Shown: piece after piece, positions 17,591 to 25,979 of the stretch | Numbering within the stretch: the first letter of the stretch is position 1 | Layout of the letters: every line of letters begins with the position of its first letter | From: DATKRB01 sp963794215 | GTDB lineage: Bacteria; Actinomycetota; Acidimicrobiia; Acidimicrobiales; RAAP-2 | DNA: 64,000 nt | NCBI GenBank assembly: GCA_963794215.1 | Contig: CAWCCQ010000008.1 | Coordinates: 248,001 to 312,000, forward strand | Reading direction: 5' to 3' | The notes under the pieces: generated by a model | The model's input: only the letters and a program-made list of their open reading frames with translations | Told to the model about the DNA's origin: nothing | Databases searched by the model: none | Translations under genes and position numbers: made by a program

Positions 17591-18950
17591 TCAGGCCGGA
17601 ACGGCGCCCAGTGCGTGCTGCACCGCAGCGCGCAGCCGGTTCGCGGCCCATTCCGCCTCGTCGTCGGTGCTCGCCTCCACCATGACCCGCACCAGTGGTT
17701 CGGTCCCGCTGGCGCGCAGCAGGACCCGCCCGTTCAGACCGAGCTGCAGCTCGACCTCGGCCACGGTCCGCCACACTTCCTCGGCCCCCTCGAGGCGGGC
17801 CGGATCGGCGACCGGCACGTTCACCAGCAACTGCGGTACCCGCTCGATGAGGCCGCTCGAGAGCTCGGCCAGCGACCGGCCGCGCCGCACTGCCAGATCG
17901 GCCAGGTTCAACCCTGTGAGCACGCCGTCGCCCGTCGTGGCCCGCTGGCGGAACACGATGTGACCCGACTGCTCACCACCGAGCGCGAGGCCGTTCGCGT
18001 CTAGCTCCTCGAGCACGTGACGGTCGCCGACGGCGGTCTCGTGCACCGCGATCCCACGTTCGGCCATGGCCCTTCGGAACCCGAGGTTGGTCATCACGGT
18101 CACCACCACCGTGTTCTGGGGAAGCACCCCACGCTCGGCCATGTCCAGCGCGAACAGTGCCAGCAAGACGTCGCCGTCGGCCACCGCCCCGGTGTGGTCG
18201 ACCGCCACCAGCCGGTCGGCGTCGCCGTCAAAGGCCAAACCCAGGTCTGCCCCCGTGTCGACGACGGTGCGGGCCAAGGTTTCGGGGTGCGTGGATCCGC
18301 AACGCGTGGTTGATGTTGGCACCGTCGGGGTCGCAGGCAATAGCCAACACCTCGGCGCCCAGCTCGGCGAAGACCTCGGGAGCGAACGTGGTCGCGGAGC
18401 CGTTCGCGCAGTCGAGGACCACCCGCAGGCCGTCGAGGCGCCTGCCCTCGATCGACGTGCGGAGGTGTGAACGGTACTCGTCGGCCGCAGCGGGGTCCGA
18501 ACGGATCACCCCGACCCCGTGGCCCGTGGGGCGGCGAGGCGGGTGCGCGGGATCGTCGAGCACGATGGCCAGCTCGTGCTCGACGGCTGCCTCGGTCTCG
18601 ATCGGGAGTTTGGTCCCGCCGTCGCCGAAGATCTTGATCCCGTTGTCGCCGAACGGGTTGTGCGAAGCGGACACCATCGCCGCGGGCACACCGCGCTGCT
18701 GGGAGGCGAACGCCACCCCAGGTGTCGGCACGATGCCGATGTCGAGCACGTCGCCGCCTTCGGTCGCCAGCCCGGCGGACAGTGCCGCTTGAAGGAGCGG
18801 GCCCGAGCGTCGGGTGTCGCGGCCAACGACGAATGTCTGCGCCGGCATCACCCGAGCAACCGCTCGCCCGAGGGCTACCGCCAACTCCGCCGTCAGGTCG
18901 GCGTTCGCGACCCCGCGCAGCCCGTCCGTTCCGAAACGTGCCTGAGGCAC
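17591..18950 (-). CDS. glmM: Phosphoglucosamine mutase (frameshift near 18302)
   Basis: Converts glucosamine-6-P to glucosamine-1-P for UDP-GlcNAc and peptidoglycan. The first part has FGTDGLRGVAN and the phosphoserine loop VSASHNPFGDNGIKIFGDGG (Ser96). The second part has AFDGDADRLVAVD, GGEQSGHI and the phosphate-binding RASGTEPLVRVM. The two parts join cleanly (INHA then CGSTHPETLART) if one A of the AA at 18301-18302 (plus strand) is removed. 452 residues after repair. GTG start at 18950, four bases after rpsI. Essential, so the break is probably a sequencing indel. Confidence 0.93.
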
Positions 18951-18954
18951 GCCG

Positions 18955-19347
18955 CTACCGCTTGGAATACTGCGGAGCCTTGCGCGCCTTCTTCAGGCCG
19001 TACTTCTTGCTCTCCTTCTCCCGCGCGTCACGGGTAAGGAGCCCGGACCGCTTGAGGGTGGTGCGCAGTTCGGGATCGATCCCACACAGTGCCCTGGCGA
19101 TACCGAGCCGCAGGGCGCCCGCCTGGCCGGACATACCTCCACCGTCAATGGTGGCGTCGATGTCATAGGACTCGGTGGAGCTGGTGAGCCGCAATGGCTC
19201 CACCACCAGCATGCGGTGGGTGGCGGACGTGAAGTACTGCTCCACGGGGCGCCGGTTGACGGTGATCTTTCCGTCCCCGGCACGGAAGCGCACGCGGGCG
19301 ACTGCCTGCTTGCGGCGGCCGGTGGTTTGGGAGATCGGTGCGGGCAT
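18955..19347 (-). CDS. rpsI: 30S ribosomal protein S9
   Basis: 130 residues with TTGRRKQAVARVRFRAGDGK near the start and the basic tail KKYGLKKARKAPQYSKR that reaches the P-site tRNA. ATG at 19347 preceded by AGAGGA. Follows rplM by 20 bases, the universal L13-S9 pair. Confidence 0.97.
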   Translation of the reverse strand: MPAPISQTTGRRKQAVARVRFRAGDGKITVNRRPVEQYFTSATHRMLVVEPLRLTSSTESYDIDATIDGGGMSGQAGALRLGIARALCGIDPELRTTLKRSGLLTRDAREKESKKYGLKKARKAPQYSKR

Positions 19348-19367
19348 GGTCGTTCCTCTCGGTCCGC

Positions 19368-19812
19368 TCAAGATGCCCGGCGGGCCGAGGCGAGCTCGAG
19401 CGGCTGGGGGTCCTGGGCGGCATGCGGATGCTCGGGCCCCGGGTAGACCTTCAGTTTGGCCAACTGCTGACGCCCGAGGGTGTTCTTGGGCAGCATCCCG
19501 CGTACCGCTTGGCGGACCACCTCATCGGGCTTGGTGACGAGGAGCTCGGTGTAGCTTCGACGGCGCAGCCCACCGGGGTATCCGCTGTGTCGGTAGGCGA
19601 ACTTGTCGTCAGAGTTGCCGGTGTAGACCACTTTCGCCGCGTTGATCACGACCACGTGGTCACCGGTGTCGAGGTGGGGGGCGAAGAACGGTTGGTGCTT
19701 GCCACGCAGTATCCGCGATCTCGCTGGCCAGCCGACCCAGGACCAGGCCGTCGGCGTCGACGAGGTGCCAGGCCCGTTGGATGTCGTTGCCTTTGGGTGC
19801 GTAAGTGCGCAA
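19368..19812 (-). CDS. rplM: 50S ribosomal protein L13 (frameshifted near 19706)
   Basis: Starts LRTYAPKGNDIQRAWHLVDA, then GLVLGRLASEIA, after which the frame slips. The next frame resumes ILRGKHQPFFAPHLDTGDH and runs to the end. Two bases appear to be missing (an ATAT reduced to AT would restore GCG GAT ATA CTG). 148 residues when repaired. The start is a TTG at 19812 with GAGGAA upstream; no ATG or GTG fits. Essential and followed by rpsI. Confidence 0.92.
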
Positions 19813-19995
19813 AGCTTGTTCCTCAATGCTTCGGTCGGGGCGCCCGGCACCCGAGATCGGGCAGGCTCGTTCGTCACGCGCCAACGGGACGAGCCAGCCA
19901 AGGATACGACCAACCACCGGGTACGGCAAGCCAGGCGGCCGCATCGGCCCACGTGGCACACGCGTCACCTCGGCGCACGGACGACCCCTTCCCGC

Positions 19996-20877
19996 TCACT
20001 CGTAGCGTACCGACACGAGGCAAAGCCCGTGCGCTGGCGCCAAGCGGGCCCCAGAAGCCCGACGGGTCGAACGGAGCAACGCCATCGTGGTTGCGGCGTT
20101 CCCCCGGCCCTGCCCGACGTCCACCAGGCAGCCCACCAGGGAACGGACCATCTGATGGCAGAAGGAGCTCGCTTCGATGTCGAAGCGCAGCAGCCTCCCC
20201 GGACCCCCGTCGTGCGCCTCTTCGTTGGGGGGCTCGGACCAGGTGGCCCGAGTCACCACGCGCCGGATCGGGGCGTCGGGGCTGGTCCCAGGAGCCCGCC
20301 GGCAAAAGGCGCGGAAGTCGTGCTCGCCGATCAGCACGTCAGATGCCGCGGCCATGGCTCGCAGGTCCAACGGTTCAGTGACGTGCCAGGCCACGGGGGC
20401 GAGCAGGGGGTCGGCCACGCCGGCGTTCCAGACCAGGTAGCGGTACCCACGACCCTTGGCCGATCGCCGGGCGTCGAATTCGTCAGGGGCAATCGCGGCG
20501 GAACGCACCACGATGGCCGGCGCCAGCTGGCGGTTCAAGGACCGAACCAGCGAGGACGCCTCCAGCGGCTCCCGGGCGTCGCCCCGGGTCAGACGTTCCG
20601 GCAGATCCACGTGGACGACCTGCGCACGGGCATGGACTCCCGAATCGGTCCGGCCGGCGCAGGTGATCGAAATGGGCTCGGGGGCCCGACTGACCCGTTG
20701 TAGGGCTTCGGCCAGCGACCCGGCCACCGTGGGGAGGCCGGTCTGGGTGGCAAAGCCTCGGAAGCCGCTACCGTCATACGCGATGTCGAGCCGCCATCGG
20801 ACCAGCGGTTCGGCCCGACCGGACCCCCTTGGGGCAGGCTCGCCCGCATCGCCGGCGCGCCGGCTCACGTCCTGCAC
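19996..20877 (-). CDS. truA: tRNA pseudouridine(38-40) synthase TruA
   Basis: Makes pseudouridine in the anticodon arm. The catalytic aspartate lies in CAGRTDSGVHARAQVVHVDL, with RGYRYLVWN and SSFCHQMVRSLVG also conserved. About 293 residues from a GTG at 20877, or 290 from the GTG at 20868; the start is not settled because the open frame continues upstream through repetitive sequence. It follows rplQ, as in many actinobacteria. Confidence 0.92.
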   Translation of the reverse strand: MQDVSRRAGDAGEPAPRGSGRAEPLVRWRLDIAYDGSGFRGFATQTGLPTVAGSLAEALQRVSRAPEPISITCAGRTDSGVHARAQVVHVDLPERLTRGDAREPLEASSLVRSLNRQLAPAIVVRSAAIAPDEFDARRSAKGRGYRYLVWNAGVADPLLAPVAWHVTEPLDLRAMAAASDVLIGEHDFRAFCRRAPGTSPDAPIRRVVTRATWSEPPNEEAHDGGPGRLLRFDIEASSFCHQMVRSLVGCLVDVGQGRGNAATTMALLRSTRRASGARLAPAHGLCLVSVRYE

Positions 20878-20910
20878 GTCGTGCTCAACGGTCCGCTGGT
20901 GCGCAATACC

Positions 20911-20955
20911 CGGTTCCTCGTGCACAGGTTCCTGGTGTACAGGTTCTCGGCGTTC
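20911..20955. repeat. Three degenerate 15-bp tandem units upstream of truA
   Basis: The 15-base units CGGTTCCTCGTGCAC, AGGTTCCTGGTGTAC and AGGTTCTCGGCGTTC lie head to tail in the 148-base gap between rplQ and truA. If the truA frame were extended upstream they would encode EPVHQ/EPVHE/EPGIA. I treat them as non-coding. Confidence 0.55.
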
Positions 20956-21025
20956 GGAGCCCTGGTGCTCGTGATGCCGACAGATGACGGCGACGCAGCA
21001 CGGTGCCAGGCGAGAAAGGTGTGGC

Positions 21026-21379
21026 TCAGACCAGCTCGATCCGCGCCATCGGGGCATCATCCCCTGGGCGCGGCCCGAGCTTGAGAATCCTCGTGTACCC
21101 ACCAGGCCGCTCGGCGTAACGGGGGCCGATCTCCTCGAAAAGCTTGTGGGCCATGTCCTTGTCCCGAATGAGCGCGACCACCCGGCGTTGCTGGTGGACG
21201 CCACCCTTTCGCGCCGCGGTGATGCACTTTTCGGCGACCGGCCGCAGGGCCTTGGCTTTGGCCTCGGTGGTGACCAGCGATTCTGCCGCGATCAGCGAGG
21301 CAACAAGGTTGCCGAGCATCGCCTTTTGATGGGCGGCGTCGCCGCCCAGGCGCCGGCCTCGTTTGGGTGTCCCTTGCAC
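21026..21379 (-). CDS. rplQ: 50S ribosomal protein L17
   Basis: 117 residues; GTPKRGRRLGGDAAHQKAML and LIAAESLVTTEAKAKALRP are standard L17. GTG start, 12 bases after rpoA. The C terminus DAPMARIELV is typical. Last ribosomal gene of the alpha operon. Confidence 0.97.
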   Translation of the reverse strand: MQGTPKRGRRLGGDAAHQKAMLGNLVASLIAAESLVTTEAKAKALRPVAEKCITAARKGGVHQQRRVVALIRDKDMAHKLFEEIGPRYAERPGGYTRILKLGPRPGDDAPMARIELV

Positions 21380-21391
21380 CGCAGCGCTCCC

Positions 21392-22330
21392 TTAGTCTTT
21401 GGTGCGCAGGGCAAGCCCGCGCTCGTCGAGTCGCTGGAGCACCTCGTCGAGCGACTTCTGCCCGAAGTTGGTGATCCCGAGGAGGTCGTCGACCGTCCGT
21501 TCGACGAGCTCGCCAATCGTGTTGATCTGGGCCCGCTTCAGACAGTTGCGGGGACGCTCGGAGAGGTCGAGCTCTTCGATACGAAGATCGAGATCTGGCG
21601 AGCCGCCACTCGTCGTGCCCGTTTCGCCGAGTTCGAGACCCCGGGGTGAGTCCTCGAGGTCGGCCACCAGTCCCACCAGAGTGCGCAGGGTGTCGCCGGC
21701 CGACGCCAGCGCCTCGCGTGGCGTCAGCGAGCCGTCAGTCTCGATATCGAGGACCAGGCTGTCGAAGTCGGTGGACTGCTCGACCCGAACGGGCTCGACG
21801 TGGAAGGTCACGCGGCGTACCGGAGAGAAGATCGAGTCCACCGGGATCACCCCGATGGTCCCGGATCGCTTGTTTCGATCTGCCGACACGTAGCCCCGGC
21901 CCCGCTCGACGGTGACGTCGAAGGCGAGACGACCCTTCGCGTTGAGCGAAGCGATGTGCAGGTCGGGGTTCAGCACCTCGACGTCAGGGGTGGTCTGCAG
22001 GTCGGCCGCCGTCGCATCGCCCGGTCCCCGCTTGTCGAAGCGGAGGGTCACCGGCTCGTCCGAGAAGACCCTGACCAGCAGGTCCTTCAGGTTCAAGATG
22101 ATGTCGGTCACGTCCTCTTTGACACCGGGGAGCGTGGTGAACTCGTGCAACGCCTCGTCGAGCCGCACCTGGGTCACCGCGGCGCCGGGGATCGAGGACA
22201 ACAGGGTCCGGCGCAGCGAGTTCCCCAAGGTGTGGCCGAAGCCAGGGTCGAGGGGGCCGATCGCGAAGCGCTGCCGGTTTTCCCGTTCCTCGTCGATGGC
22301 TTCGACGGTGGGTCGCTGAATGATGAGCAT
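21392..22330 (-). CDS. rpoA: DNA-directed RNA polymerase alpha subunit
   Basis: 312 residues. The N-terminal dimerisation domain contains PGFGHTLGNSLRRTLLSSIPG. The C-terminal DNA- and activator-binding domain contains RARNCLK-type residues (RPRNCLKRAQINTIGELV) and a TNFGQKSLDEV helix. ATG at 22330. Located between rpsD and rplQ, the standard alpha-operon position. Confidence 0.97.
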   Translation of the reverse strand: MLIIQRPTVEAIDEERENRQRFAIGPLDPGFGHTLGNSLRRTLLSSIPGAAVTQVRLDEALHEFTTLPGVKEDVTDIILNLKDLLVRVFSDEPVTLRFDKRGPGDATAADLQTTPDVEVLNPDLHIASLNAKGRLAFDVTVERGRGYVSADRNKRSGTIGVIPVDSIFSPVRRVTFHVEPVRVEQSTDFDSLVLDIETDGSLTPREALASAGDTLRTLVGLVADLEDSPRGLELGETGTTSGGSPDLDLRIEELDLSERPRNCLKRAQINTIGELVERTVDDLLGITNFGQKSLDEVLQRLDERGLALRTKD

Positions 22331-22427
22331 CGGTACGGACTCCTCTGCGTCCTTGCTGGCTGTGGGGGGTGCGGCGGTGGGGGTGCATCACGGGAGCAGG
22401 AACGGCGCTGTGCCGCCCCTCGACCGC

Positions 22428-23075
22428 TTACTTCGAGTACAGCTCCACGATCAGCTGTTCTTGAACGGGCTCGTCGATGTGCTCGCGCAGCGGAGGGTTC
22501 AGGACCTCCACCGTGAAGCCCGCGTCGCCCGTCTGCAGCCAGGCCGGGGTTTGGCGGTCGAGCGTGTCCATGTTCCGCCGAACCGAGAACATCTCGCGCG
22601 AGCCGGTCTTGAGCGTGATGGTCTCACCCTTGCGGACCCGATAGCTCGGGATGGTCACCCGCTTGCCGCCCACCAGGACGTGGCCATGGCGGACGAACTG
22701 CCGGGCCTGGCGCCGGCTCGCCCCCCAACCGGCGCGGAACACCACGTTGTCCAGCCGGAGCTCGAGGTTGCGCAACAGGTTCTCACCAGTGATGCCCGGC
22801 TGACGGTTGGCCTCCTCGTAGAGGTTACGGAACTGCTTCTCGAGCAGGCCGTAGATGCGGCGCGCCTTCTGCTTCTCGCGCAGCTGGGACAGGTACTCGG
22901 AGCCCTGTCGCATCCGGTCGCGGCCATGTTCCCCCGGGGGATAGGCGCGGCTGTGCCGATCGGTGACCGCCTCGGACACCGGGCACTTGAGCGAGTAACA
23001 ACGCTCGCCCTTCAAGAATAGTTTCGTCCGTTCCCGCCGGCACAGCCGGCAAACGGGTCCTGTGTAACGAGCCAT
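22428..23075 (-). CDS. rpsD: 30S ribosomal protein S4 (zinc-binding form)
   Basis: 215 residues. The N terminus MARYTGPVCRLCRRERTK plus CYSLKCPV supplies four cysteines (C9, C12, C26, C31), the zinc-containing form. The S4 RNA-binding domain follows (QARQFVRHGHVLVGGKRV). 97 bases separate it from rpoA. Confidence 0.97.
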   Translation of the reverse strand: MARYTGPVCRLCRRERTKLFLKGERCYSLKCPVSEAVTDRHSRAYPPGEHGRDRMRQGSEYLSQLREKQKARRIYGLLEKQFRNLYEEANRQPGITGENLLRNLELRLDNVVFRAGWGASRRQARQFVRHGHVLVGGKRVTIPSYRVRKGETITLKTGSREMFSVRRNMDTLDRQTPAWLQTGDAGFTVEVLNPPLREHIDEPVQEQLIVELYSK

Positions 23076-23121
23076 GCTCGGTCGCTCCCTTGGCCCAGTC
23101 AGGCCTTGTCGTACCCGGTCC

Positions 23122-23526
23122 TCAGACCCGGCGGCGCTTCTTCGGACGGCACCCGTTGTGCGGGATCGGGGTCACGTCCTTTATCCCGACCACCTCGATC
23201 CCGGTGGCGGCCAACGAGCGGATCGCCGTCTCGCGCCCGGACCCAGGACCTCGCACGAGCACGTCTACCTTGCGCACTCCATGTTCCATCGCCCGACGGG
23301 CACACGCCTCGGCCGCGAGCTGTGCGGCGAACGGCGTGGACTTCCGGGACCCCTTGAAGCCCACGTTCCCTGCCGACGCCCACGCCAGCACGTTGCCTTC
23401 GGGGTCGGCGATCGAGACGATCGTGTTGTTGAACGAGCTCTTGATGTGGGCCACGCCATAGCTGACGTTCTTGCGCTCGCGCCGGCGCGGACGCCGAGCC
23501 CCCTGCTGCTTGGTTGGCCTGGGCAT
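23122..23526 (-). CDS. rpsK: 30S ribosomal protein S11
   Basis: 134 residues with the platform segment HIKSSFNNTIVSIADPEGN and the C-terminal DVTPIPHNGCRPKKRRRV. ATG at 23526, directly after the rpsM stop. Alpha operon. Confidence 0.97.
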   Translation of the reverse strand: MPRPTKQQGARRPRRRERKNVSYGVAHIKSSFNNTIVSIADPEGNVLAWASAGNVGFKGSRKSTPFAAQLAAEACARRAMEHGVRKVDVLVRGPGSGRETAIRSLAATGIEVVGIKDVTPIPHNGCRPKKRRRV

Positions 23527-23904
23527 CTACTTGCGGACCTTCTTCTTTCCGGCGACCGTCTTCTTCGGTCCCTTGCGGGTGCGGGCATTGGTGTGGGTGC
23601 GCTGCCCGTGGACCGGCAGGCCCTTGCGATGCCGTACTCCCTGGTAGCAGTTGATCTCCATCTTGCGTTTGATGTCCTGGGAGACGTCGCGGCGCAGATC
23701 CCCCTCGACCCGGAGATTGGCGTCGATGTCGTTGCGCAGGCGCGTGACCTCTTCATCGGTCAGGTCGCGGACCCGAGTGTCGGGGTCTACGTCGGTCCGG
23801 GCGCAGATTTGCTGCGCCGCGGTGTGACCGACCCCGTAGATATAGGTCAGGGACACTTCGAGGCGCTTCTCACGGGGGATGTCCACTCCGGCAATACGGG
23901 CCAT
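23527..23904 (-). CDS. rpsM: 30S ribosomal protein S13
   Basis: 125 residues starting MARIAGVDIPREKRLEVSLT, with QGVRHRKGLPVHGQRTHTNA and a Lys-rich C-terminal tail that contacts tRNAs. Immediately followed by rpsK and preceded by rpmJ. Confidence 0.97.
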   Translation of the reverse strand: MARIAGVDIPREKRLEVSLTYIYGVGHTAAQQICARTDVDPDTRVRDLTDEEVTRLRNDIDANLRVEGDLRRDVSQDIKRKMEINCYQGVRHRKGLPVHGQRTHTNARTRKGPKKTVAGKKKVRK

Positions 23905-23916
23905 GGTCGTCCTCTC

Positions 23917-24030
23917 CTAGCCCTGGCGCTGCTTGTGCCGGGGGTTGTCACAGATCACGACGACGCGGCCGTGCCGTCGGATCACTTTGCACTTCTCACA
24001 AATCGGCTTGACGCTCGGTCGGACCTTCAC
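23917..24030 (-). CDS. rpmJ: 50S ribosomal protein L36 (zinc-binding form)
   Basis: A 37-residue protein, MKVRPSVKPICEKCKVIR then VICDNPRHKQRQG. The CxxC, Cys and His ligands of the zinc form are all present. GTG start at 24030 with GAGGAGAAG upstream and a TAG stop. It lies in its conserved place between infA and rpsM. Confidence 0.96.
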   Translation of the reverse strand: MKVRPSVKPICEKCKVIRRHGRVVVICDNPRHKQRQG

Positions 24031-24117
24031 GACCTTCTCCTCGCTCTCATCGCCCTCCCCTTCGGCTGGCCGATCCGGCCGCTGGCGGGCCGGCCGGGGA
24101 TGGCTCCACGATGCCGA

Positions 24118-24342
24118 TCACTTGTAGCGGTAGGTGATACGACCTCGACTCAGGTCATAGGGGGTGATCTCCACTTGAACCTTGTCGCCCGGCAGGATCC
24201 GGATGCGGTGCATCCTCATCTTCCCCGAGCTGTGTGCCAGCACCTTGTGCCCGTTCTCGAGCTCTACGCGGAACATTGCGTTGGGCAACGGCTCGACCAC
24301 CGTCCCCTCCAGAACGATGGCATCTTCCTTGGGCTTGGGCAG
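24118..24342 (-). CDS. infA: Translation initiation factor IF-1
   Basis: OB-fold factor, 74 residues: KEDAIVLEGTVVEPLPNAMF, RVELENGHKVLAHSSGKMR and ITPYDLSRGRITYRYK. No ATG, GTG or TTG lies in frame near the expected start. The frame has a CTG at 24342 six bases after GAGGAGAG, giving LPKPKEDAIVLEG, which matches the length of homologues. So CTG is the apparent start, or a base is missing here. Precedes rpmJ. Confidence 0.93.
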   Translation of the reverse strand: MPKPKEDAIVLEGTVVEPLPNAMFRVELENGHKVLAHSSGKMRMHRIRILPGDKVQVEITPYDLSRGRITYRYK

Positions 24343-24551
24343 GTGACTCTCCTCAACTCGACCTCTCCGGCGGGCAGCCGGCGGAACGGCTCGACCAACC
24401 GATGCGATTGGCGACGGGCCTGACGGACCCGCAGACCCGGCGGCTTCCTGATACCAGGCCGGACCAGGCGGCGGGCCGACTGGCAAGTCTACCCTACCTG
24501 GGACGAAAAGCCAGCCCGTCGGTCGCCGGCTCCCGCAGCCCCTTCGGGCCT

Positions 24552-25292
24552 TCAGGGCAGCGTGAACACCTCCGGTCCGTCGTCGGTGACGGCGATCGTG
24601 TGCTCGAAGTGTGCGGAGAGGTGCCCGTCGGCGGTCACCACGCTCCAGTTGTCGTCGAGGACGCGCGTCTCGGGTGATCCCGCGTTCACCATGGGCTCGA
24701 CCGCATAGACCATACCGGTCTTGAGCACCGGACCCGGGCTGCCCGGCCAGTAGTTGGGCACCTGGGGCTGCTCGTGCATCGCCGTTCCGATGGCGTGGCC
24801 CACATACTCCCGCACTACCGTGAAGCCGGCGCCCTCGGCCACATCTTGAACCGCGCGGCCCACCTCGTGGAGCCGATGGCCCGCCACCAGCTGCTCGATC
24901 CCGGCCCACAGACTGCGCTCGGTCACCTCGATCAGTCGTCGAGCCTCTTCGGGCACGGCTCCGATCGCCATGGTGTAGGCAGCGTCGCCGTGGTAGCCCT
25001 CGATGATCGCCCCGCAGTCGATCGACAGGATGTCGCCCTCTTCGAGGACGTAGTCACCGGGGATGCCATGCACGATCATGTCGTTGGGCGATGTGCAGAT
25101 CACGGCCGGAAACCCGTGGTAACCCAGAAAATTCGAGGTGGCACCCCGCCGTGAGAGCACGTCGCGCGCCACGCTGTCGAGGTAGGCGGTGGTCACTCCT
25201 GGTCGCGCCGCCTCCCGGGTCGCCTCGTGCATCTCGGCGACGACCTTGCCTGCCCGCCGCATCTTGGCCAGCTCCCCGGCGTTGCGCCTCAT
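24552..25292 (-). CDS. map: Methionine aminopeptidase type I
   Basis: Removes N-terminal methionine. 246 residues with SIDCGAIIEGYHGDAAYTMA (metal aspartates), GHAIGTAMHEQPQVPNY (metal histidine) and VYAVEPMVN (glutamate). The ATG at 25292 overlaps the adk stop. A 209-base gap follows before infA; no gene is seen in it. Confidence 0.96.
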   Translation of the reverse strand: MRRNAGELAKMRRAGKVVAEMHEATREAARPGVTTAYLDSVARDVLSRRGATSNFLGYHGFPAVICTSPNDMIVHGIPGDYVLEEGDILSIDCGAIIEGYHGDAAYTMAIGAVPEEARRLIEVTERSLWAGIEQLVAGHRLHEVGRAVQDVAEGAGFTVVREYVGHAIGTAMHEQPQVPNYWPGSPGPVLKTGMVYAVEPMVNAGSPETRVLDDNWSVVTADGHLSAHFEHTIAVTDDGPEVFTLP

Positions 25293-25972
25293 CGGAGCCC
25301 TCCTCTCGCCGATCGGACCCGAGCCTGATCGATCGCCCGTACTGCCCGTCGGGTCACTGCATCGGGTGATCCGATCCCGCTGATCCTCACCAGCTGGTTC
25401 CGCTCCGAGTACCACTCGATCAGGGGGGCCGTCTGTCGCTCGTAGAGCTCGAGGCGCGTGCGGATCGCCTCCTCGGTGTCGTCCTCCCGCTGGACGACCT
25501 CGCCCCCGCACACGTCGCAGGTCCAGTTCACGACCGGCGGCGTACTGACCGAGTAGTTCGTCCCGCAGTCGACACAGACCCTGCGCGAGGCGAGCCGGCG
25601 CATCACCAGGGCTGTGGGTACGTCGAGATCGATGACCAGGTCGATGACAGCTGGCGAAACGGTCTCCTCGAGCGCCTTGGCCTGGTTGATGGTCCGAGGG
25701 CATCCGTCAAGGATGAAGCCCCTTGCCCGCGTGTCGCCTTCGGTGAGGCGTTCCCCGACCATCGCCATGATGATGTCATCGGACAGCAGTTCGCCCAGGT
25801 CCATGATGGCTTTGGCTCGCAATCCCAACTCGGTCCCCGACTTCACCGCCGCGCGCAACATGTCCCCTGTCGAGACGTGGGGGACCACGTAGTGGTGCGA
25901 GAGCCGAACGCATTGAGTCCCTTTTCCGGCCCCCTGTTTGCCGAGGGCCACGAGTCGCACTCCAGGTAGCAC
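25289..25972 (-). CDS. adk: Adenylate kinase (zinc-containing lid)
   Basis: Interconverts ATP, AMP and ADP. 227 residues with the P-loop GKQGAGKGTQ (usually GxPGxGKGT, so the proline is replaced by glutamine), AMP site GFILDGCPRT, and a lid with CVDCG and CDVCG to bind zinc. GTG start at 25972; a GTG five codons in is possible. Eight bases after secY and overlapping map. Confidence 0.95.
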   Translation of the reverse strand: MLPGVRLVALGKQGAGKGTQCVRLSHHYVVPHVSTGDMLRAAVKSGTELGLRAKAIMDLGELLSDDIIMAMVGERLTEGDTRARGFILDGCPRTINQAKALEETVSPAVIDLVIDLDVPTALVMRRLASRRVCVDCGTNYSVSTPPVVNWTCDVCGGEVVQREDDTEEAIRTRLELYERQTAPLIEWYSERNQLVRISGIGSPDAVTRRAVRAIDQARVRSARGGLR

Positions 25973-25979
25973 CAGCTCC

